NCBI RefSeq assembly: GCF_031656215.1
Contig: NZ_CP134228.1
Coordinates: forward strand, 1,488,001-1,552,000
Source: Mesorhizobium koreense
GTDB lineage: Bacteria > Pseudomonadota > Alphaproteobacteria > Rhizobiales > Rhizobiaceae
DNA length: 64,000 nucleotides
Direction: 5' to 3'
This document shows, piece by piece, positions 55,298-63,656 of this stretch. Each line of letters starts with the position of its first letter. The first letter of the stretch is position 1. The notes under the pieces are model-generated. The model was not told the origin of the DNA, did not search any database, and saw only the letters and a list, made by a program, of their open reading frames with translations. Made by a program: the position numbers and the translations under genes.

Positions 55298-55501
55298 ATG
55301 TCGGAACAGGAACAGGCCGGAATTCGTCTCGAATTCGCGCGCCTGAAGCAGGAGCATGCCGATTTCGACGCAGCCATCAACGCCATGATCGCCATGGGTT
55401 GCGACGCCCTGCAGATTCAACGGATGAAAAAGAAGAAGCTGGCCATCAAGGACCGGCTCAAGGACCTCGAGGACAAGGTTATCCCCGATATCATCGCCTG
55501 A
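55298..55501 (+). CDS. YdcH family (DUF465) protein
   Basis: A 67-residue DUF465 member: RLEFARLKQEHADFDAAINAMIAMGCDALQIQRMKKKKLAIKDRLKDLEDKVIP. It shares the charged helix pattern and the KKKLAIKD core with the divergent paralogue at 54908-55078 (RRKLALKD), so the pair looks like an old duplication. GGGGAA lies upstream. No function is known. Confidence 0.85.
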   Translation: MSEQEQAGIRLEFARLKQEHADFDAAINAMIAMGCDALQIQRMKKKKLAIKDRLKDLEDKVIPDIIA

Positions 55502-55591
55502 GTGCGATTCGCGCCCGAGGATCGATCTGGCGAAGAAGACGCTGGCGGGGGAAGATGACAGCGTCGAGTCGTCGCTCGCGGGCGCGGTTTC

Positions 55592-56155
55592 ATGTTAATC
55601 AGCATGATGGACCATGCCGGGGAAATTCTGATTCTGACCGGGGCGCCGGGCTCGGGGAAAACCACGGCGGCGCGGATGCTCGCCAAACAACCAGGCTCCG
55701 CGAAAGTGCATCTTCATTCGGATGAGTTCTGGCATTTTATCAAGAATGGAGCGATCCCGCCCTATCTGCCCGAAGCCCATAGGCAGAACGCCATAGTCAT
55801 CGACGTTCTGGCAGGGGTTGCGGCCGGCTATGCCAGGGGCGGCTATTTCGTCGTCCTCGACGGCATTCTTGGGCCATGGTTCCTGCAGGCGTTCGGGCAA
55901 GTTGCGGCGCCGATCCACTATGTCGTCCTGCGGCCGCCGCTCGATGTGGCTATCCGGCGCTGCCGGGAACGCGGCGGCGATACGCTGACCGATCCGGCGC
56001 CCATAACCGCGCTTCATCAGCAATTCGGTTCGCTCGGTCCGCTTGAGCGGCACGTCTTGCTGACCGAGGGTCAGACGCGCGAGGAAACGGTAGGTGCGGT
56101 ATCCGATGCCGTGCGCGGCGGCGCGTTTCTGCTGACAAAACCACCGCGCCGGTGA
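55592..56155 (+). CDS. P-loop kinase-like ATPase (AAA/zeta-toxin-like fold)
   Basis: A 187-residue nucleotide-binding protein with Walker [15 protein letters not shown] (residues 17-30), a [12 protein letters not shown] segment that places an Asp-Glu pair as in small-molecule kinases, and [28 protein letters not shown]. It resembles the AAA_33 class of kinases of unknown substrate (gluconate, shikimate or chloramphenicol kinase relatives). It is followed by purE 128 bp downstream. No substrate is assigned. Confidence 0.8.
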   Translation: MLISMMDHAGEILILTGAPGSGKTTAARMLAKQPGSAKVHLHSDEFWHFIKNGAIPPYLPEAHRQNAIVIDVLAGVAAGYARGGYFVVLDGILGPWFLQAFGQVAAPIHYVVLRPPLDVAIRRCRERGGDTLTDPAPITALHQQFGSLGPLERHVLLTEGQTREETVGAVSDAVRGGAFLLTKPPRR

Positions 56156-56282
56156 CCGGTGCCCGAAGAGGCCGGATACCGCCTTTCAGGTCATGGCTGG
56201 AATTGGAACCAGCGCAGTCAATTTCTTGCGGCGCCCGACCGTTTCCTCTATGCGGCGGTCTCGAAACATGAAGGGGCAAGAC

Positions 56283-56789
56283 ATGTCGCGCGCCGATGTC
56301 GCCATCATCATGGGCAGCCAGTCGGACTGGCCGACCATGCGCCATGCCGCCGAGACGCTAGCCGCGCTCGGCGTCGGCTTCGAGAAGCGTATCGTCTCGG
56401 CGCACCGCACGCCGGAACGGCTCTACGAATTCGCGCGCGGCGCCAGGGATGCCGGCTTCAAGGTCATCATTGCCGGTGCGGGCGGTGCGGCGCACCTGCC
56501 CGGCATGGCGGCGGCGCTGACGCCACTTCCGGTGCTCGGTGTTCCCGTCGAGTCGAAAGCGCTTTCGGGCCAGGATTCCCTGTTGTCGATCGTGCAGATG
56601 CCGGCAGGCATCCCAGTCGGAACGCTGGCGATCGGACGCTCCGGCGCCGTTAACGCGGCGCTCTTGGCCGCTGCCGTGCTGGCGCTTTCCGACCCCGCGC
56701 TTGCCGGGCGGCTCGACGCCTACCGCGCCCGGCAGACCGAGGCGGTGGCTGATATCCCGGGGGATGAGGAACCAAGGGGCGACGCATGA
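56283..56789 (+). CDS. purE: N5-carboxyaminoimidazole ribonucleotide mutase
   Basis: Second half of the bacterial AIR carboxylation step of purine synthesis, moving CO2 from N5 to C4. The 168-residue class I PurE has [32 protein letters not shown] with the catalytic His, [27 protein letters not shown] and [17 protein letters not shown]. The ATG at 56283 has GAAGGGG upstream; the frame opens earlier only by chance. Its stop overlaps the purK start by 4 bp (ATGA). Confidence 0.96.
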   Translation: MSRADVAIIMGSQSDWPTMRHAAETLAALGVGFEKRIVSAHRTPERLYEFARGARDAGFKVIIAGAGGAAHLPGMAAALTPLPVLGVPVESKALSGQDSLLSIVQMPAGIPVGTLAIGRSGAVNAALLAAAVLALSDPALAGRLDAYRARQTEAVADIPGDEEPRGDA

Positions 56790-57868
56790 GCAAGCCGCTC
56801 GCGCCGGGCGCCGCGATTGGCATCATCGGCGGCGGCCAGCTCGGCCGCATGCTGGCGATGGCTGCTGCCCGGCTCGGCTACCGCACGGTCGTGCTGGAGC
56901 CGCAGGCCGATTGTCCCGCGGCCCAGCTTGCCAACCATCAGATCGTCTCCGCCTATGACGATCCGGCAGCACTCGACGCGCTTGCCCGGCAAGCCTCGGT
57001 CGTCACCTATGAATTCGAGAACGTTCCGGTGGAAGCGGCGAACCGCCTGGCGCTCAGCGTGCCGGTCTTTCCGCCGCCGCGTGCGCTCGAAGTGTCGCAG
57101 GATCGCCTGGCCGAAAAGACATTTCTCAACGCTAACGGAATATCCACAGCCGCGTTCCGGGCGGTGGATAATGACGGGGATATCGCGGCTGCGCTCGACG
57201 CGTTCGACGGCAGCGGCGTGCTCAAGACGCGCCGGCTCGGCTATGACGGCAAGGGTCAGAGGGTCCTCCGCTCAGGCGAGGTGAGGAGCCTCGAAGGTAC
57301 GTTCGTGGCAATGGGCAACGTCCCGCTGATTATCGAAGAACTTGTATCCTTTGAATGCGAGATATCGATGATCGCCGCGCGCGGCAGCGACGGCTCGGTC
57401 GCAGCATTCGATCCCGCCCGTAATGTCCACCGTGAAGGCATATTGCGCAGCTCGACCGTGCCGGCCGGTGTTCCGGAGGAGATCGCGGGGGAGGCGCGGC
57501 GGGCGAGCTTCAGGCTGCTCGAAGCGCTCGACTATGTGGGCGTCATCGGCGTCGAATTCTTCGTAGCGGCCGACGGCCGCGTGCTTGCCAACGAGTTCGC
57601 GCCGCGCGTCCACAATTCCGGCCACTGGACCGAGGCGGCCTGCGTCGTCTCCCAGTTCGAGCAGCACATAAGGGCCATCGCCGGCCTGCCGCTCGGGGAG
57701 CCCGGCCGGCATTCCGACTGCGTCATGGAAAATCTGATCGGCGATGATATGGATCGCGTGCCGGCGCTGCTTGCCGAGCCAAACCTGCTGCTGCATCTCT
57801 ATGGCAAGGCGGAAACCCGCCCCGGCCGCAAGATGGGGCATTTCACGCGGCTGTCTTCGGGAGTATAG
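56786..57868 (+). CDS. purK: N5-carboxyaminoimidazole ribonucleotide synthase
   Basis: ATP-dependent carboxylation of AIR to N5-CAIR, the partner of PurE. The 360-residue ATP-grasp protein has [52 protein letters not shown], and the metal-binding [31 protein letters not shown]. It ends [19 protein letters not shown], the usual PurK tail. It is translationally coupled to purE. Confidence 0.96.
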   Translation: MSKPLAPGAAIGIIGGGQLGRMLAMAAARLGYRTVVLEPQADCPAAQLANHQIVSAYDDPAALDALARQASVVTYEFENVPVEAANRLALSVPVFPPPRALEVSQDRLAEKTFLNANGISTAAFRAVDNDGDIAAALDAFDGSGVLKTRRLGYDGKGQRVLRSGEVRSLEGTFVAMGNVPLIIEELVSFECEISMIAARGSDGSVAAFDPARNVHREGILRSSTVPAGVPEEIAGEARRASFRLLEALDYVGVIGVEFFVAADGRVLANEFAPRVHNSGHWTEAACVVSQFEQHIRAIAGLPLGEPGRHSDCVMENLIGDDMDRVPALLAEPNLLLHLYGKAETRPGRKMGHFTRLSSGV

Positions 57869-57999
57869 CCAGCCTGCCGGCGCGTGGACGCGAGGTTGAC
57901 AGACGCGCCGCTCGTCGTTTATGAGCAGGCCGATTGCGGCGCGCCTTCTGGCGCGTCTTTGATTTCAGGCCCAACGGGCCAAGCTGAACGGCTCGGAAA

Positions 58000-58125
58000 A
58001 TGAAGATCAAGAACTCGCTCAAGGCACTGAAAGCCCGCCACCGCGATAACCGCCTGGTCCGTCGCAAGGGCCGTATCTATGTAATCAACAAGACCGCGCC
58101 GCGCTTCAAGGCGCGCCAGGGCTGA
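58000..58125 (+). CDS. rpmJ: 50S ribosomal protein L36 (YkgO type)
   Basis: A 41-residue basic protein, [41 protein letters not shown]. It has the conserved [21 protein letters not shown] core but lacks the zinc ligands of standard L36, so it is the zinc-independent alphaproteobacterial form. CGGA lies 4 bp upstream of the ATG. It follows purEK by 130 bp, a placement common in rhizobia. Confidence 0.95.
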   Translation: MKIKNSLKALKARHRDNRLVRRKGRIYVINKTAPRFKARQG

Positions 58126-58195
58126 GCGTGACGCCAGCCTTTTCTGATCCGTCTTTTTGATTTGATATTGGGCCGCGCGGGATTAGATTTCCGGC

Positions 58196-58831
58196 ATGCG
58201 CGGTCTCTTTGTTTTACTCTCCCTGACGCTATTCGCGGCCCCGGCCGTGGCCGCCGACAATGCGGTTACCGAGCCGACACCTTCAGTGAAACAACTGCCG
58301 ACAACGCCCGTCGCTGCTCCGAAGGCAGGCAACCCGCTCGAATCGGCGCACGCCAAGCGGCTCGACAAGCTCTTCTCCGAATTGAAGCGGGAGCGTAACG
58401 AGCATGTGGCGGATCGCATCTCGCGGCAGATCTGGCAACAATGGCTCGATTCCGGCAGCGCCACGGTCGATCTTCTGATGCAATGGGCGAACGACGCCAT
58501 CCAGACGAAGAAATATCCTGTCGCTCTCGATTTCCTCGACCAGATCATCGCGCTCGATCCCTCTTACGCGGAAGGCTGGAACCGGCGTGCGACCGTCCAC
58601 TACATGATGGGCGACTACACCATGTCGATGGCCGACATCGACAAGACGCTGCAACTCGAACCGCGTCACTTCGGGGCGCTCGCAGGCATGGCGGAGATCC
58701 TCAAGGATACCGGCCGCAAGGAGCTGGCGCTCAAGGCCTATGAGCGGGCGCTTCAGGTCTATCCGATGATGCGCAGCGCCCAGAGCGCGGTTGAAACACT
58801 TACCCAGGATCTGGCCGGCCAGGATATCTGA
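58196..58831 (+). CDS. Exported tetratricopeptide repeat protein
   Basis: A 211-residue protein with a Sec signal peptide (RGLFVLLSLTLFAAPAVAA) and at least two TPR units: PVALDFLDQIIALDPSYAEGWNRRATVHYMMGDYTMSMADIDKTLQLEPRHFGALAGMAEILKDTGRKELALKAYERALQVYP. The region before (residues 45-90) is a charged helical part. TPR proteins scaffold protein contacts, here in the periplasm. Partner unknown. It stands alone between rpmJ and the convergent pyruvate kinase gene. Confidence 0.88.
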   Translation: MRGLFVLLSLTLFAAPAVAADNAVTEPTPSVKQLPTTPVAAPKAGNPLESAHAKRLDKLFSELKRERNEHVADRISRQIWQQWLDSGSATVDLLMQWANDAIQTKKYPVALDFLDQIIALDPSYAEGWNRRATVHYMMGDYTMSMADIDKTLQLEPRHFGALAGMAEILKDTGRKELALKAYERALQVYPMMRSAQSAVETLTQDLAGQDI

Positions 58832-58894
58832 CCGATTCCCGAGGGACCCGAGGCCGTGCCGCAACCGGTGCCTCGCTGTGCTCCGGCGCTCGAG

Positions 58895-60331
58895 TTATAT
58901 GCCGCCCAATCCGTCCGAGCCGATATAGGCGATGCGAAGCATGTTGGTGGCGCCGGGCGTCCTGAGCGGTACGCCGGCGGTGACGATCACCCGGTCGCCA
59001 GGCCGGCCGAAATGCTCCTCGAAGGTGATGCGGCAGGCCCGGTCGACCATGTCGTCGAGGTCGGTCGCGTCCTCGGTCACCACGCAATGCGTGCCCCATA
59101 CGAGCGAGAGGCGCCGCGCCGTCGCCACGACGGGTGACAGCGCGATGATCGGCACCTGCGGGCGCTCGCGCGCGGCGCGCAGGCCGGTGGTTCCGGAGGC
59201 CGTATAGGTGATGATGGCCGACAGGTTGAGCGTCTCGGCGATCTGCCTCGCCGCGGCTGAAATCGCGTCGGCGCCGGTCGCCTCCGGCGGCGAGCGCTGG
59301 GCATTGATGATGCCGGGATAGGTCGGGTCGCGCTCCACCTCGACGGAAATCGCGTTCATCATCGAAACTGCCTCGACCGGGTATTTTCCGGCGGCGGATT
59401 CGGCCGACAGCATGATGGCGTCGGCGCCCTCGTAGACGGCCGTGGCGACGTCGGAGACCTCGGCGCGGGTCGGTACGGGTGCGGCGATCATCGATTCCAG
59501 CATTTGGGTGGCCACCACCACCGGTTTGCCGGCGCGCCGGGCGGCGCGGGTGATCTGCTTCTGGATGCCCGGAACGGATTCGACCGGCATCTCGACGCCG
59601 AGATCGCCGCGCGCGACCATCAGCGCATCGGAAAGCTCGATGATCTCGGCAAGCCGCGCCACGGCCTGTGGCTTCTCGATCTTGGACAGCAGCGCGGCGC
59701 GGCCGCGCGCCACCTTGCGCACTTCGGCCAAATCCTCCGGCCTCTGGATGAAGGAGAGCGCGACCCAGTCCACGCCGGTTGTCAGCACGGCGTCCAGATC
59801 CTTGCGATCCTTGTCGGTCAACGCGCCCACCGGAAGCGTCGTGTCGGGGACGCTGACGCCCTTCCGGTCGGAGATCGCGGTGCCGGAGACGACGCGGCAG
59901 CGGACCGAACGGCTATTCGTTTCCTCCGCCACCAGCGTCAGTCGGCCGTCGTCGATCAGCAGGCGGTCGCCAGGCTGGATGGATTGCAGGATTTCAGGGT
60001 GTGGGAGAAAGACGCGGGTGGTGTCGCCCGGTTCGGGATTGTCGTCGAGCGTGAAACTCTGGCCGGGCTTCAGTTCCGCCTTGCCGTTGGCGAACGTGCC
60101 GACCCTGAGCTTCGGCCCCTGCAGGTCGGCCAGGATGCCGATTGGCCGGCCGACCTTTCCCTCGACGGCGCGGATGCGCGCGACGAGTGTGCGCATCGTC
60201 TCATGGTCGGTATGGCTCATATTGATGCGGAAAGCGTCCGCGCCGGCCTCGAAGAGTTTCTGGATCATCGCCTCGTCGGAGGAGGCAGGGCCGAGGGTGG
60301 CGAGGATCTTGACCTTGCGGCTGCGTCTCAT
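58895..60331 (-). CDS. pyk: Pyruvate kinase
   Basis: Converts phosphoenolpyruvate and ADP to pyruvate and ATP. The 478-residue enzyme has KILATLGPASSDEAMIQKLFEAGADAFRINMSH, the active-site region LLSKIEKPQAVARLAEIIELSDALMVARGDLGVEMP, and MLESMIAAPVPTRAEVSDVATAVYEGADAIMLSAESA. The catalytic Lys and metal-binding Glu/Asp are intact, and the C-terminal regulatory domain follows. Its ATG overlaps the end of the upstream DUF1036 gene by 4 bp, so the two are coupled. Confidence 0.97.
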   Translation of the reverse strand: MRRSRKVKILATLGPASSDEAMIQKLFEAGADAFRINMSHTDHETMRTLVARIRAVEGKVGRPIGILADLQGPKLRVGTFANGKAELKPGQSFTLDDNPEPGDTTRVFLPHPEILQSIQPGDRLLIDDGRLTLVAEETNSRSVRCRVVSGTAISDRKGVSVPDTTLPVGALTDKDRKDLDAVLTTGVDWVALSFIQRPEDLAEVRKVARGRAALLSKIEKPQAVARLAEIIELSDALMVARGDLGVEMPVESVPGIQKQITRAARRAGKPVVVATQMLESMIAAPVPTRAEVSDVATAVYEGADAIMLSAESAAGKYPVEAVSMMNAISVEVERDPTYPGIINAQRSPPEATGADAISAAARQIAETLNLSAIITYTASGTTGLRAARERPQVPIIALSPVVATARRLSLVWGTHCVVTEDATDLDDMVDRACRITFEEHFGRPGDRVIVTAGVPLRTPGATNMLRIAYIGSDGLGGI

Positions 60332-60861
60332 TGACTGTCCGATCCGGGATTACCCGATCCGGTAACAGCGGCGGCACCGTTCATCGCGGGCTGATCGGTC
60401 AATTGCACCATCCAATTCGATTGCTTGCCCGTATCGTATTCCTTGAAGCCGGCGCGCTGGAAACCGCGCGCGAAGCAATCGTTGACGCCGGCGATCTTGA
60501 ATTCCTTATCGGCGACGCACATGTTGACCGGCCCGTCCCAGCGCCCGCCATGATCGGCATCTTCCGCGTAAAGATAATAATAGCGCGAGGAGAGAGGGCC
60601 TTCGATGAGGGTCTTGCAGGTCGATCCTTCGATGTGCCACCAGCCTTCCGTTACCCAGCCCGCCTTGGCGCGGTAGCCGATGGCGACGCCGACCAGATTC
60701 TGGGTCGCGTTGCAGACGCGGAAATCAGCGAGGGCAGGCGTTGAAAACAACCCCGCCGCGCCGGCGCAGACCACGGCAGCACCGGCAAGAGCCGCCTTGC
60801 GACCCCTCCGCCTTGCCGTTGCGCAAACCGATTCCATGCCGCTTGCCTGTAACAGCCCCAT
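60328..60861 (-). CDS. DUF1036 exported protein
   Basis: A 177-residue protein with a signal peptide (LAGAAVVCAGAAGLFSTPALA, cleavage about residue 46) preceded by a basic n-region. The mature part matches DUF1036: DFRVCNATQNLVGVAIGYRAKAGWVTEGWWHIEGSTCKTLIEGPL, with further cysteines in NMCVADKEFKI and NDCFARGF, likely disulphides. The tail after residue 150 is low complexity. It overlaps pyk by 4 bp. Function is unknown although it is conserved beside pyk in rhizobia. Confidence 0.9.
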   Translation of the reverse strand: MGLLQASGMESVCATARRRGRKAALAGAAVVCAGAAGLFSTPALADFRVCNATQNLVGVAIGYRAKAGWVTEGWWHIEGSTCKTLIEGPLSSRYYYLYAEDADHGGRWDGPVNMCVADKEFKIAGVNDCFARGFQRAGFKEYDTGKQSNWMVQLTDQPAMNGAAAVTGSGNPGSDSQ

Positions 60862-61047
60862 TTTCCAAGATGCCCCTTTTCGAAGATAGCCCGGTCCGTG
60901 TCAACGCGCCGGAGGCCGTTCGTCAAACGGTCCCCGCCTATTTCCGCTCACACGGGTTCGGCGGAAAGATTGTCGAAACAACGGCATTGCGCCTGGGTCG
61001 GCTTCGTGAAATGACCGGGCCAGCTTGCGAAGCCCACGGCCAGGTGA

Positions 61048-61845
61048 ATGACGCGTCTGTCCCAATTCTCCCCCTTTGAGTTCATCGACGGCGACCGGAG
61101 CGACGGCATGCTCATTCTCGCCGACCATGCCGGACGCGACCTGCCGGACGAATATGGCAGCCTCGGCTTGCCCGAGACCGAATTCGATCGCCACATTGCC
61201 TATGATATCGGCGTAGAGGGAGTGACGCGGCGGCTTGCGGCGCTGACCGGCGCGCCGGCGGTGATGGCGCGCTTCTCGCGGCTCCTCATCGACCCGAACA
61301 GGGGAGAGGACGACCCGACGCTGATCCGGCAGCTCTATGACGGTACGGTGGTTCCGGGAAACTATCCGATGTCGACGGAAGAGCGGGAACGTCGGCTCGA
61401 CCGCTTCTACCGGCCCTACCACGACGCCGTCGCCGCGCTTGTCGCCTCGGTGGCCGAGGAATCGGGCAGGGCGCCGTTCATTTTTTCCGTCCATTCCTTC
61501 ACTCCTCGTATGCAGGGCTTCGAGCGGCCTTGGCATGTCGGCATATTGTGGGACAGCGACAATCGCGCGGTCGATCCGATGCTCGCCGCATTAAGGGTCG
61601 AGAAGGGCCTCGTCGTGGGCGACAACGAACCATATGACGGCGCGCTGCGCGGCGACACGATGTTCAAGCACGCCATTGTCAACGGTTTCGCCCATGCCCT
61701 GATCGAAATCCGTCAGGATCTGATCCGCGAGGAGGACGGGCAGCGGCAATGGGCGGAGCGGCTGGCGCCGTTGCTTGAAGCGATCGATGCCCGACCCGAT
61801 ATCCATGAGGTGAAGCAGTTCGGTTCGCGTACGGGACCGCTCTAA
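61048..61845 (+). CDS. N-formylglutamate amidohydrolase family protein
   Basis: A 265-residue hydrolase of the HutG/FGase superfamily. Typical segments are LILADHAGRDLPDEYGSLGL near the start, ARFSRLLIDPNRGEDDPTL, FIFSVHSFTPRM and LIEIRQDLIREEDGQ. True histidine-pathway FGase cannot be claimed since no other hut gene is present; the family also includes enzymes on other N-formyl or small amide substrates. AGGTGA precedes the ATG. A small DUF1244 gene follows 13 bp later, so the two are probably one transcript. Confidence 0.88.
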   Translation: MTRLSQFSPFEFIDGDRSDGMLILADHAGRDLPDEYGSLGLPETEFDRHIAYDIGVEGVTRRLAALTGAPAVMARFSRLLIDPNRGEDDPTLIRQLYDGTVVPGNYPMSTEERERRLDRFYRPYHDAVAALVASVAEESGRAPFIFSVHSFTPRMQGFERPWHVGILWDSDNRAVDPMLAALRVEKGLVVGDNEPYDGALRGDTMFKHAIVNGFAHALIEIRQDLIREEDGQRQWAERLAPLLEAIDARPDIHEVKQFGSRTGPL

Positions 61846-61858
61846 AAGGACGCCAGCC

Positions 61859-62164
61859 ATGACCGAACTCAGCAAGGAACAAAAGCGCGATTTCGAGGCG
61901 GCAGCCTTCCGCACCCTCGTCGATCACCTGCGGGAGCGTTCCGATGTCCAGAATATCGATCTGATGAACCTCGCCGGCTTCTGCCGCAACTGTTTGTCGA
62001 ACTGGTATCGCGAGGCGGCCGAGGCCGCGGGGGTCGCACTCACGAAGGAAGAATCGCGCGAGATCATCTACGGTATGTCCTATGACGAATGGCGGGCTAA
62101 ACACCAGGCTGAGGCGAGCGAGGCCAAGAAGGTCGCGTTCGAAGCCAGCCGCCCGAAGGAATAG
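61859..62164 (+). CDS. DUF1244 domain protein
   Basis: A 101-residue protein of the DUF1244 family: AFRTLVDHLRERSDVQNIDLMNLAGFCRNCLSNWYREAAEAAGVALTKEESREIIYGMSYDEWRAKHQ, with two conserved cysteines in GFCRNCLSNW that could bind metal. The C-terminus is charged and variable. It lies 13 bp after the amidohydrolase gene and 126 bp before the gapR fragment, the conserved rhizobial order. Function is not known. Confidence 0.93.
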   Translation: MTELSKEQKRDFEAAAFRTLVDHLRERSDVQNIDLMNLAGFCRNCLSNWYREAAEAAGVALTKEESREIIYGMSYDEWRAKHQAEASEAKKVAFEASRPKE

Positions 62165-62290
62165 GCTTTCCTCAATTCGCATTGGGCCGTTTTCTCCTTG
62201 ACCCCTCCGACGGGGTCGGGCATCGAAGCCGCCGTTTTCCTTGCCGCGAAGGTGTTTCTGAGTCGCGGCGCAATTTCCTTGGAGATGCTC

Positions 62291-62443
62291 ATGGCCGACG
62301 AAGTCACCGATTCCTCACAAACCGTCGCCGCCGGCCAGTTGAGGGCGTTCATCGAACGCATCGAGCGCCTCGAAGAGGAGAAGCAGTCGCTGGCCGACGA
62401 TATCAAAGACGTCTATGCCGAAATGAAGGGCACCGGGTTCTAA
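62291..62443 (+). pseudogene. gapR: Truncated gapR (DUF2312) gene, N-terminal 50 codons
   Basis: GapR is a nucleoid-associated protein that clamps overtwisted DNA ahead of forks. This copy reads [20 protein letters not shown]...[11 protein letters not shown] and then a stop at 62441-62443; family members continue for about 35 more residues (the RLRKxDxxERQEQEAILDLY region) that complete the DNA-binding tetramer. Homology ends sharply, not by a point mutation: the following bases are unrelated. GGAG (62281-62284) fits the ATG at 62291. It sits next to DUF1244 as in other rhizobia, so it is the resident copy. The cut is best explained by an insertion. Confidence 0.85.
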
Positions 62444-62459
62444 TCCCCCGCAATTTAGA

Positions 62460-62478
62460 TGATCTATAAGCTAGATCA
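62460..62478. promoter_or_regulatory. Perfect dyad between the broken and intact gapR genes
   Basis: TGATCTA-TAAGC-TAGATCA, a 7-bp perfect inverted repeat with 5-nt spacer, lies 17 bp past the gapR truncation and 66 bp before the second gapR start. Size and symmetry suit either a recombinase core site or an operator for the incoming gene. Confidence 0.5.
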
Positions 62479-62543
62479 GCTACTTGGATAGGTTGAAGCG
62501 CACCTGATTGAAACTAGCCCTTCACATGATCGAGGACAATTAC

Positions 62544-62804
62544 ATGGACGTTGAAAATTCAGATTCCGCTCAGACGGTCGCGGCGGGCCAACTTCGTGCT
62601 TTCATCGAACGCATCGAGCGTCTCGAGGAAGAGAAGAAGACGATATCGGAAGACATCCGCGAAGTGTACGCAGAACTTAAGGGGACCGGCTTCGAGCCGA
62701 AGGCCGTCCGTACATTGGTGCGTCTGCGCAAAAAAGATGCAGCCGAAAGGCAAGAGGAAGAGGCAATTCTTGACCTGTACAAGGCCGCGCTCGGAATGGA
62801 ATAG
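62544..62804 (+). CDS. Full-length GapR-like (DUF2312) protein
   Basis: An 86-residue DUF2312 protein: [20 protein letters not shown]..., then [46 protein letters not shown], complete to the usual end. The ATG at 62544 has GAGGA 7 bp upstream; two further ATG/TTG starts exist. Its first 50 residues closely match the truncated gene at 62291, but codon choice is less GC-rich and its DNA differs at many third positions, so it is a distinct lineage rather than a recent copy. It probably supplies GapR function in place of the broken gene. Confidence 0.88.
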   Translation: MDVENSDSAQTVAAGQLRAFIERIERLEEEKKTISEDIREVYAELKGTGFEPKAVRTLVRLRKKDAAERQEEEAILDLYKAALGME

Positions 62805-62885
62805 GAAAGATAGCGCAGCGCTCTGCTACCCTTGTCGGTCCCACATGATCGGAACCTCCCTTAAGCCGGCGCGGATTTCGTGTTC

Positions 62886-63656
62886 CTAAAGCGGCACTCC
62901 CGCCAGACCGGCTATTACGGCTAACTCGTCGCCAGCAATCAATATTCGGCCGGGAGAGAAGCTCATCTTGAGTGATCCGTTTGAATAGTTGAGCCCAAAC
63001 GGCTCCAAGTATTGAACATTCTTCAGCCGGACGAGCAGCCGCCGCAAAAGCTCGGCTTCGTCTGAACCGAACATCTCCGATGAAGACGCTCTTTGGCCTA
63101 CATTTGGCAGTGGGTTTAAGTCGTCAAGTCGGACGGGCTGCATACGCTTGGAGAATTCGCGAGCTAAATCAAGTTCATTCTTCCAAGATCGTCCTTTTTC
63201 GATTTCGGCACGAATGATGTAACGATCATCGATAGGAAGCTTTGCAATTATCTCCTCAAGCGTTCTTGCCGTATTGCTTCGTGCTCGTCGGTTTTGTGTT
63301 GCGAAGGCCTCAACTCTTCGCGCATCGACATACGCTTTCAAATCCTTGTCGCGACTGATCACTGCCGCCGTCGGTCCCGTCCATTCCGCACAATCAGGGG
63401 AAGCTGATCGCTGACGCAGCTTCACGTATCTGTCGATCAGGCTATAGGTTAGCTTTGGACGGGCGTTGGGAAAATCGTTTCGCGCATATCCCTGTGACTC
63501 GGCCATTTGGTAGGCCTTGCCCGATAGGATGTCGTTACAGGCTCGCTCCAGTCTGCCAATGGTGCCCAAGCGGACGCTTGCGTATCGGCCTTTCGCTCCT
63601 GCCTCCATACGCATTCGATCAATAATGATTTTCGATTGGGGTACAACTAAGGTCAC
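62886..63656 (-). CDS. Unknown protein of a low-GC module (possible third member of a recombinase trio)
   Basis: A 256-residue hydrophilic protein that I do not recognise with confidence. It starts at a GTG (63656), which overlaps the upstream gene's TGA by 4 bp (GTGA). The N-terminal 90 residues contain a possible DNA-binding segment (VRLGTIGRLERACNDIL...AYQMAESQGY) and RPKLTYSLIDRYVKLR; next come DLKAYVDARRVEAF and a Arg-rich patch; the C-terminus ends ILIAGDELAVIAGLAGVPL. The small third proteins of trio-type mobile units (such as GmtX or Tn554 TnpC) share a helix-turn-helix plus 'YVxxRRxEA' style, which is my only hint. GC content is clearly below the neighbours. Confidence 0.6.
   Translation of the reverse strand: MTLVVPQSKIIIDRMRMEAGAKGRYASVRLGTIGRLERACNDILSGKAYQMAESQGYARNDFPNARPKLTYSLIDRYVKLRQRSASPDCAEWTGPTAAVISRDKDLKAYVDARRVEAFATQNRRARSNTARTLEEIIAKLPIDDRYIIRAEIEKGRSWKNELDLAREFSKRMQPVRLDDLNPLPNVGQRASSSEMFGSDEAELLRRLLVRLKNVQYLEPFGLNYSNGSLKMSFSPGRILIAGDELAVIAGLAGVPL

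Noticed and set aside
62165-62885. A tRNA gene as the attachment site of the putative element
   Set aside because: No cloverleaf or T-loop motif is found around the gapR junction; the breakpoint lies inside a protein-coding gene.
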